Source: Saccharomycopsis fibuligera x Saccharomycopsis cf. fibuligera (lineage: Eukaryota > Ascomycota > Saccharomycetes > Ascoideales > Saccharomycopsidaceae). Taken from it: 64,000 nucleotides of DNA. The notes under the pieces were generated by a model, which did not search any database, was not told where the DNA came from, and saw nothing but the letters and a program-made list of their open reading frames with translations. Position 1 is the stretch's first letter. Each line of letters opens with the position of its first letter. The stretch is taken from positions 1,922,001-1,986,000 of the forward strand of contig CP012817.1 of the NCBI GenBank assembly GCA_001936135.1, read 5' to 3'. The position numbers and the translations under genes were made by a program. Shown one piece after another: positions 61,342-64,000 of the stretch.

Positions 61342-61683
61342 CTTTTTGTCCCACAAGCTAACTCAAGTGTCATTAAAAAGCCGTTTATCGCGCCTGACAT
61401 TCATTTGGCACTATCAACTACATCATCAACATTTAGATTTTTATTCTTGATTTAACTAGCTGCATAGCTATCTTCCTACATTATCACATTCTTTACCTTC
61501 TAATCACCCTATCCATTCAATTGTCACCCAGAGGACCTCTTCATTTTGAGTAGCCTCATCTGTACCGTTACTCGGTGCTGCTTGTTGTCTTTTAAAATCC
61601 TTATAATATTAGGTTTTTTATCTCGCACCTTTTGCGCATCCCTGATTTTGCTAGCTTTGCACTAAAATTAATTTGGTTTACAA

Positions 61684-61881
61684 ATGCTTTTCAGCAAGAA
61701 CAAAAAGATTGATAAGAAGTCACCAGTATATCAGCTGTACCAAAAGTTTGACGAGAAGTCAGACTACAAGAAGCGTTATCAGCACCATAATCTGCAGCAT
61801 GGCAGTAGTAGCAGCGGCGGCGACGGTTATAGTGGGCGTCATGGGGCTTTGACTTTTGAGTTACCAAGCAAGAGAGGGTGA
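61684..61881 (+). CDS. Candidate 65-aa small protein
   Basis: ATG in a favourable context (tttacaaatg) opens 65 codons: MLFSKNKKIDKKSPVYQLYQKFDEKSDYKKRY, then a His/Gln/Gly/Ser-rich part, ending ALTFELPSKRG. The first half is charged with regularly spaced aromatics (Y-x2-Y, Y-x3-Y), unlike chance frames in this AT-rich DNA, which are Phe/Leu/Lys-rich. It is flanked by a long leader-like sequence and a T-rich 3' region, as for a real transcript. No splice donor is evident that would extend it, and no domain is recognised. It could be an isolated small gene or a regulatory upstream ORF. Moderate confidence. Confidence 0.5.
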   Translation: MLFSKNKKIDKKSPVYQLYQKFDEKSDYKKRYQHHNLQHGSSSSGGDGYSGRHGALTFELPSKRG

Positions 61882-62823
61882 AGTAATCAACCTTTTTTTT
61901 CTTCGTTTTCGTTTTTTTTATCTATTGCTTTTCCTTTTTTTTTTTTTTTTTTCTCTCTTTTTTCAGTGTATATTAGTGACTTGTTATTTGTGTTTTGTTA
62001 TACTATTTTTCTCTTTTGTGTTCTTGTCTTACTCAGTTAACTTTGTTACTTTAGATTTTTTTGATTTTGTATCTATATCCTTTTGCTTTTGTTTATGCTT
62101 TCTGTCTATGCTTTCTGTCTATGCTTTTTGTTCTGTTTTCACTTCTATTGTACTATAATATTAAAGCTGCTGTCTCTACTTACTTTTTAAAAAAAAGCTT
62201 CATGCATTTTAAATCTTTTACATTCAGTTCAGTTACGTTTCTTCTTTGATGCTCGCCGCCAAATATAAATAAACATATTAAACACAAACAAAAAGACATG
62301 TTTCAGCCATACACACTCTGCCCATATATTAACTCGCTCTTTGTTTGCTCCGGCCTTTAGGTCAAAACCTATCTATAAGAAATTGGGAGCAATATGGCAT
62401 ATAACAATATATGGTAAAAAAACGATGATACATAGCTGCTGCTACACTAACTCGCATACATATGTTTAAAGTAATAAAATATACCCTGCATTTCCCAAAA
62501 CGTAAAGAAATAAGCGAAAAAAAAAATAAGAAAAACGAAACAAATTGAAAATCAACGGATTTAAATATTAGTACTTGATACAATAGAGCGAAATAATTAA
62601 AAAATTAAATGAAAAAGAGAAAATATAAATAATAAAAAGAAACAATGCAAAATAGACAAACAAAGTGTTCAAGAACAAATCACCCCAATAAGACACATAA
62701 AAAAAGGAAAAAAAAAAACATAGAGTAAGAATACTGATAATATAGTAAAGTTAGCAAAGAAAAAGTCACCAAATTAACATGAAATTCAAGTCACACCAAA
62801 CAAAATATTGAAAAATTTGCAAT
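61882..62823. other. Convergent intergenic region small ORF/KCS1
   Basis: 942 bp. T-rich after the small ORF (61890-62100, with a 13-bp duplication of ATGCTTTCTGTCT near 62095-62120) and A-rich before the KCS1 3' end (62515-62720). No gene recognised. Confidence 0.6.
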
Positions 62824-64000
62824 TTAATCAGAAATCTCACTAGTGGTGTCATCCTCATATGCTAAGAAAATATCCTCTTCATCATTTTCATTTGCCGCGT
62901 TGTTGCCATCTTCATCGTTATAAGATGTTTCATTATTAAGATAAAACTCATTCAACCAATTAATTGGCATTTGTAATTTTTCTGCTACTGATTTATTCTC
63001 ATTTAACCAATTAACAATTACATTTTGTAAAAAATCTGCTTTAGTTTCACAACTTTCAATAGCTTCGGTATGTGCCATTGATTCTCTGTAATCCGCAAAT
63101 TCCTGAAAATTTCTTCCTGAAAGGACCTGAAAAATTACCTTGCAGTAGAAAACTAATGACTTTAATCCTCTTAAATAGCCACGATCACATTCTGATGGGA
63201 ATTTAGGTGGAAATGAAGAATTGGAGGGTAAATGATCCTCTCCAGTAACACATTGGGCAAAGTCAATAATTCTGATAATTAAATTTGGACGCACTTCAGA
63301 GCCAGCATTTTTGGGATTACCATCATACATGAGTAATAACGATGATCCATACATTCTGTAACCTTTGAGTTGTGAAAAAATTTCTGTCAATTCTTGTAAC
63401 TTGTCAATTATTACAGGAATGTTTTTCACCACACTTAAAGCATTTATACCATTGTACAAAAACCGAATTAAGCAATTAGCAAACTCTTTACCTTGTTTAA
63501 GCTTTCTCCCGTAGTATTTGTCGCGACCAATGTAAGCCTGAATTGATTTATCCCAAACTTGCATACCACACATTCTAACTCCTAATTTCAAAGAAGTTGT
63601 AATAGCACATTTTTGGCGCTGAGATTGGCGCTTAGCAGTGGTAGCATCAATTCCATATTGTCTAGTACCCATCTTCAAGTCAAGTACACAAGGCTTTTGC
63701 ATTCCAATGGTTAAGTCTTCTAGCAAAATAAATTTTTCAATTTTGGAAACAACTTTGTAACCGGTTTGGTTGTCCTCAAGTTTAGCAGTAAAATTTGAAG
63801 CATTTTGTACCTTTTTATCTTTGTCTGTGTCCTCATACTCCCGACTTTTATCAACATAGTTTTTCATATTAATCTCATGTTTAGAGGATGAGGATTCATT
63901 ATTTTTTTTCTTATTATCATCATTACTCACATCTTGTGGCTCATGCCCTTCTTTTTCCAAATTTTCTGGCAAATTTTGAAGAAATGCGCTAGTACTTTTC
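62824..64000 (-). CDS. KCS1: Inositol hexakisphosphate kinase Kcs1 (5' part beyond the window)
   Basis: C-terminal 391 residues of Kcs1, which makes inositol pyrophosphates that bind SPX domains and control phosphate use. The inositol-kinase signature PCVLDLKMG (PxxxDxKxG) is intact, followed by [57 protein letters not shown] and IIDFAQ with its metal-binding Asp. These match the yeast enzyme segment by segment. The frame stays open to base 64000 with no stop. The first Met-like codon seen (63972) is TTG, so the true start lies outside. Full-length fungal Kcs1 is about 1000 residues with a disordered N-terminus. The C-terminus ends in an acidic stretch ([15 protein letters not shown]). Confidence 0.95.
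   Translation of the reverse strand, partial: KSTSAFLQNLPENLEKEGHEPQDVSNDDNKKKNNESSSSKHEINMKNYVDKSREYEDTDKDKKVQNASNFTAKLEDNQTGYKVVSKIEKFILLEDLTIGMQKPCVLDLKMGTRQYGIDATTAKRQSQRQKCAITTSLKLGVRMCGMQVWDKSIQAYIGRDKYYGRKLKQGKEFANCLIRFLYNGINALSVVKNIPVIIDKLQELTEIFSQLKGYRMYGSSLLLMYDGNPKNAGSEVRPNLIIRIIDFAQCVTGEDHLPSNSSFPPKFPSECDRGYLRGLKSLVFYCKVIFQVLSGRNFQEFADYRESMAHTEAIESCETKADFLQNVIVNWLNENKSVAEKLQMPINWLNEFYLNNETSYNDEDGNNAANENDEEDIFLAYEDDTTSEISD

Larger units (their letters stand above)
58236..61683. other. 3.4-kb gene-free region
   Basis: Longest stretch without a supported gene. Contents: a T-rich Myb-gene 3' region, a T25 run (59115-59139), scattered frames under 120 codons without ATG starts, and, near 61150-61680, A/C- and pyrimidine-rich sequence like a long 5' leader for the small ORF at 61684. 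A 17-bp tandem repeat lies at 61302-61341. No tRNA, centromere-type repeat pair or transposon could be recognised by eye. Confidence 0.6.

Noticed and set aside
58236-61683. Solo LTR or transposon remnant in the gene-free region
   Set aside because: I looked for TG...CA ends with flanking duplications and for element-like coding. Nothing convincing was seen, though a database search was not possible.

Overview
This window is nuclear DNA of a budding yeast (Saccharomycotina), most likely from the CTG-Ser clade near Candida parapsilosis or Lodderomyces. The evidence: dense, mostly intron-less genes; AT-rich spacers with long homopolymers and microsatellites; introns with GTATGT/GTAAGT/GTACGT donors and a TACTAAC branch box; and a PEX20 gene rather than PEX18/PEX21. 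I found no in-frame CTG codon in RAD14 or SHQ1 (about 960 codons read by eye), as expected where CUG is reassigned to serine. I saw no tRNA, rRNA, CRISPR array or recognisable transposon. I recognise 19 genes by family, plus two unassigned genes and one candidate small gene.

Left third (1-28 kb): an uncharacterised 247-aa protein; PMT1 (ER O-mannosyltransferase); SEC31 (COPII outer coat); a sharply GC-rich island (about 10.4-12.7 kb) holding an unrecognised 335-aa gene; CBK1 (NDR kinase, unusually short N-terminus); an Smr-domain protein; a YTH-domain m6A reader (PHO92-like); XRS2/NBS1 (three exons); SHQ1 (H/ACA snoRNP assembly); PEX20 (peroxisomal import co-receptor).

Middle (28-48 kb): a TDA11-like coiled-coil protein divergent from RAD14 (nucleotide excision repair); PCD1 (CoA nudix hydrolase); CRD1 (cardiolipin synthase); CCT4 (chaperonin); HBS1 (ribosome rescue GTPase, three exons, with an internal alternative acceptor); AXL1 (a-factor protease).

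Right third (48-64 kb): an SPX-domain phosphate transporter with a Pho4-type CACGTGGG site upstream; an F-box/JmjC protein; a Myb-like DNA-binding protein; a 3.4-kb gene-free stretch followed by a 65-codon small ORF; and KCS1 (inositol pyrophosphate kinase), cut by the right end of the window.

The genes form no operon-like system, but several share a theme: XRS2 and RAD14 in DNA repair, PEX20 and probably PCD1 in the peroxisome, and KCS1 with the SPX transporter in phosphate signalling. The points most worth a second look are the GC-rich island, the HBS1 splicing architecture, the short CBK1, the altered YTH cage and the tandem-stop minisatellite at SHQ1. Start codons were checked by eye. Where the longest open frame began at TTG or GTG, I moved the start to the first suitable ATG (CBK1, PHO92-like, PEX20, RAD14, Myb-like gene) or to an upstream exon (XRS2, HBS1).
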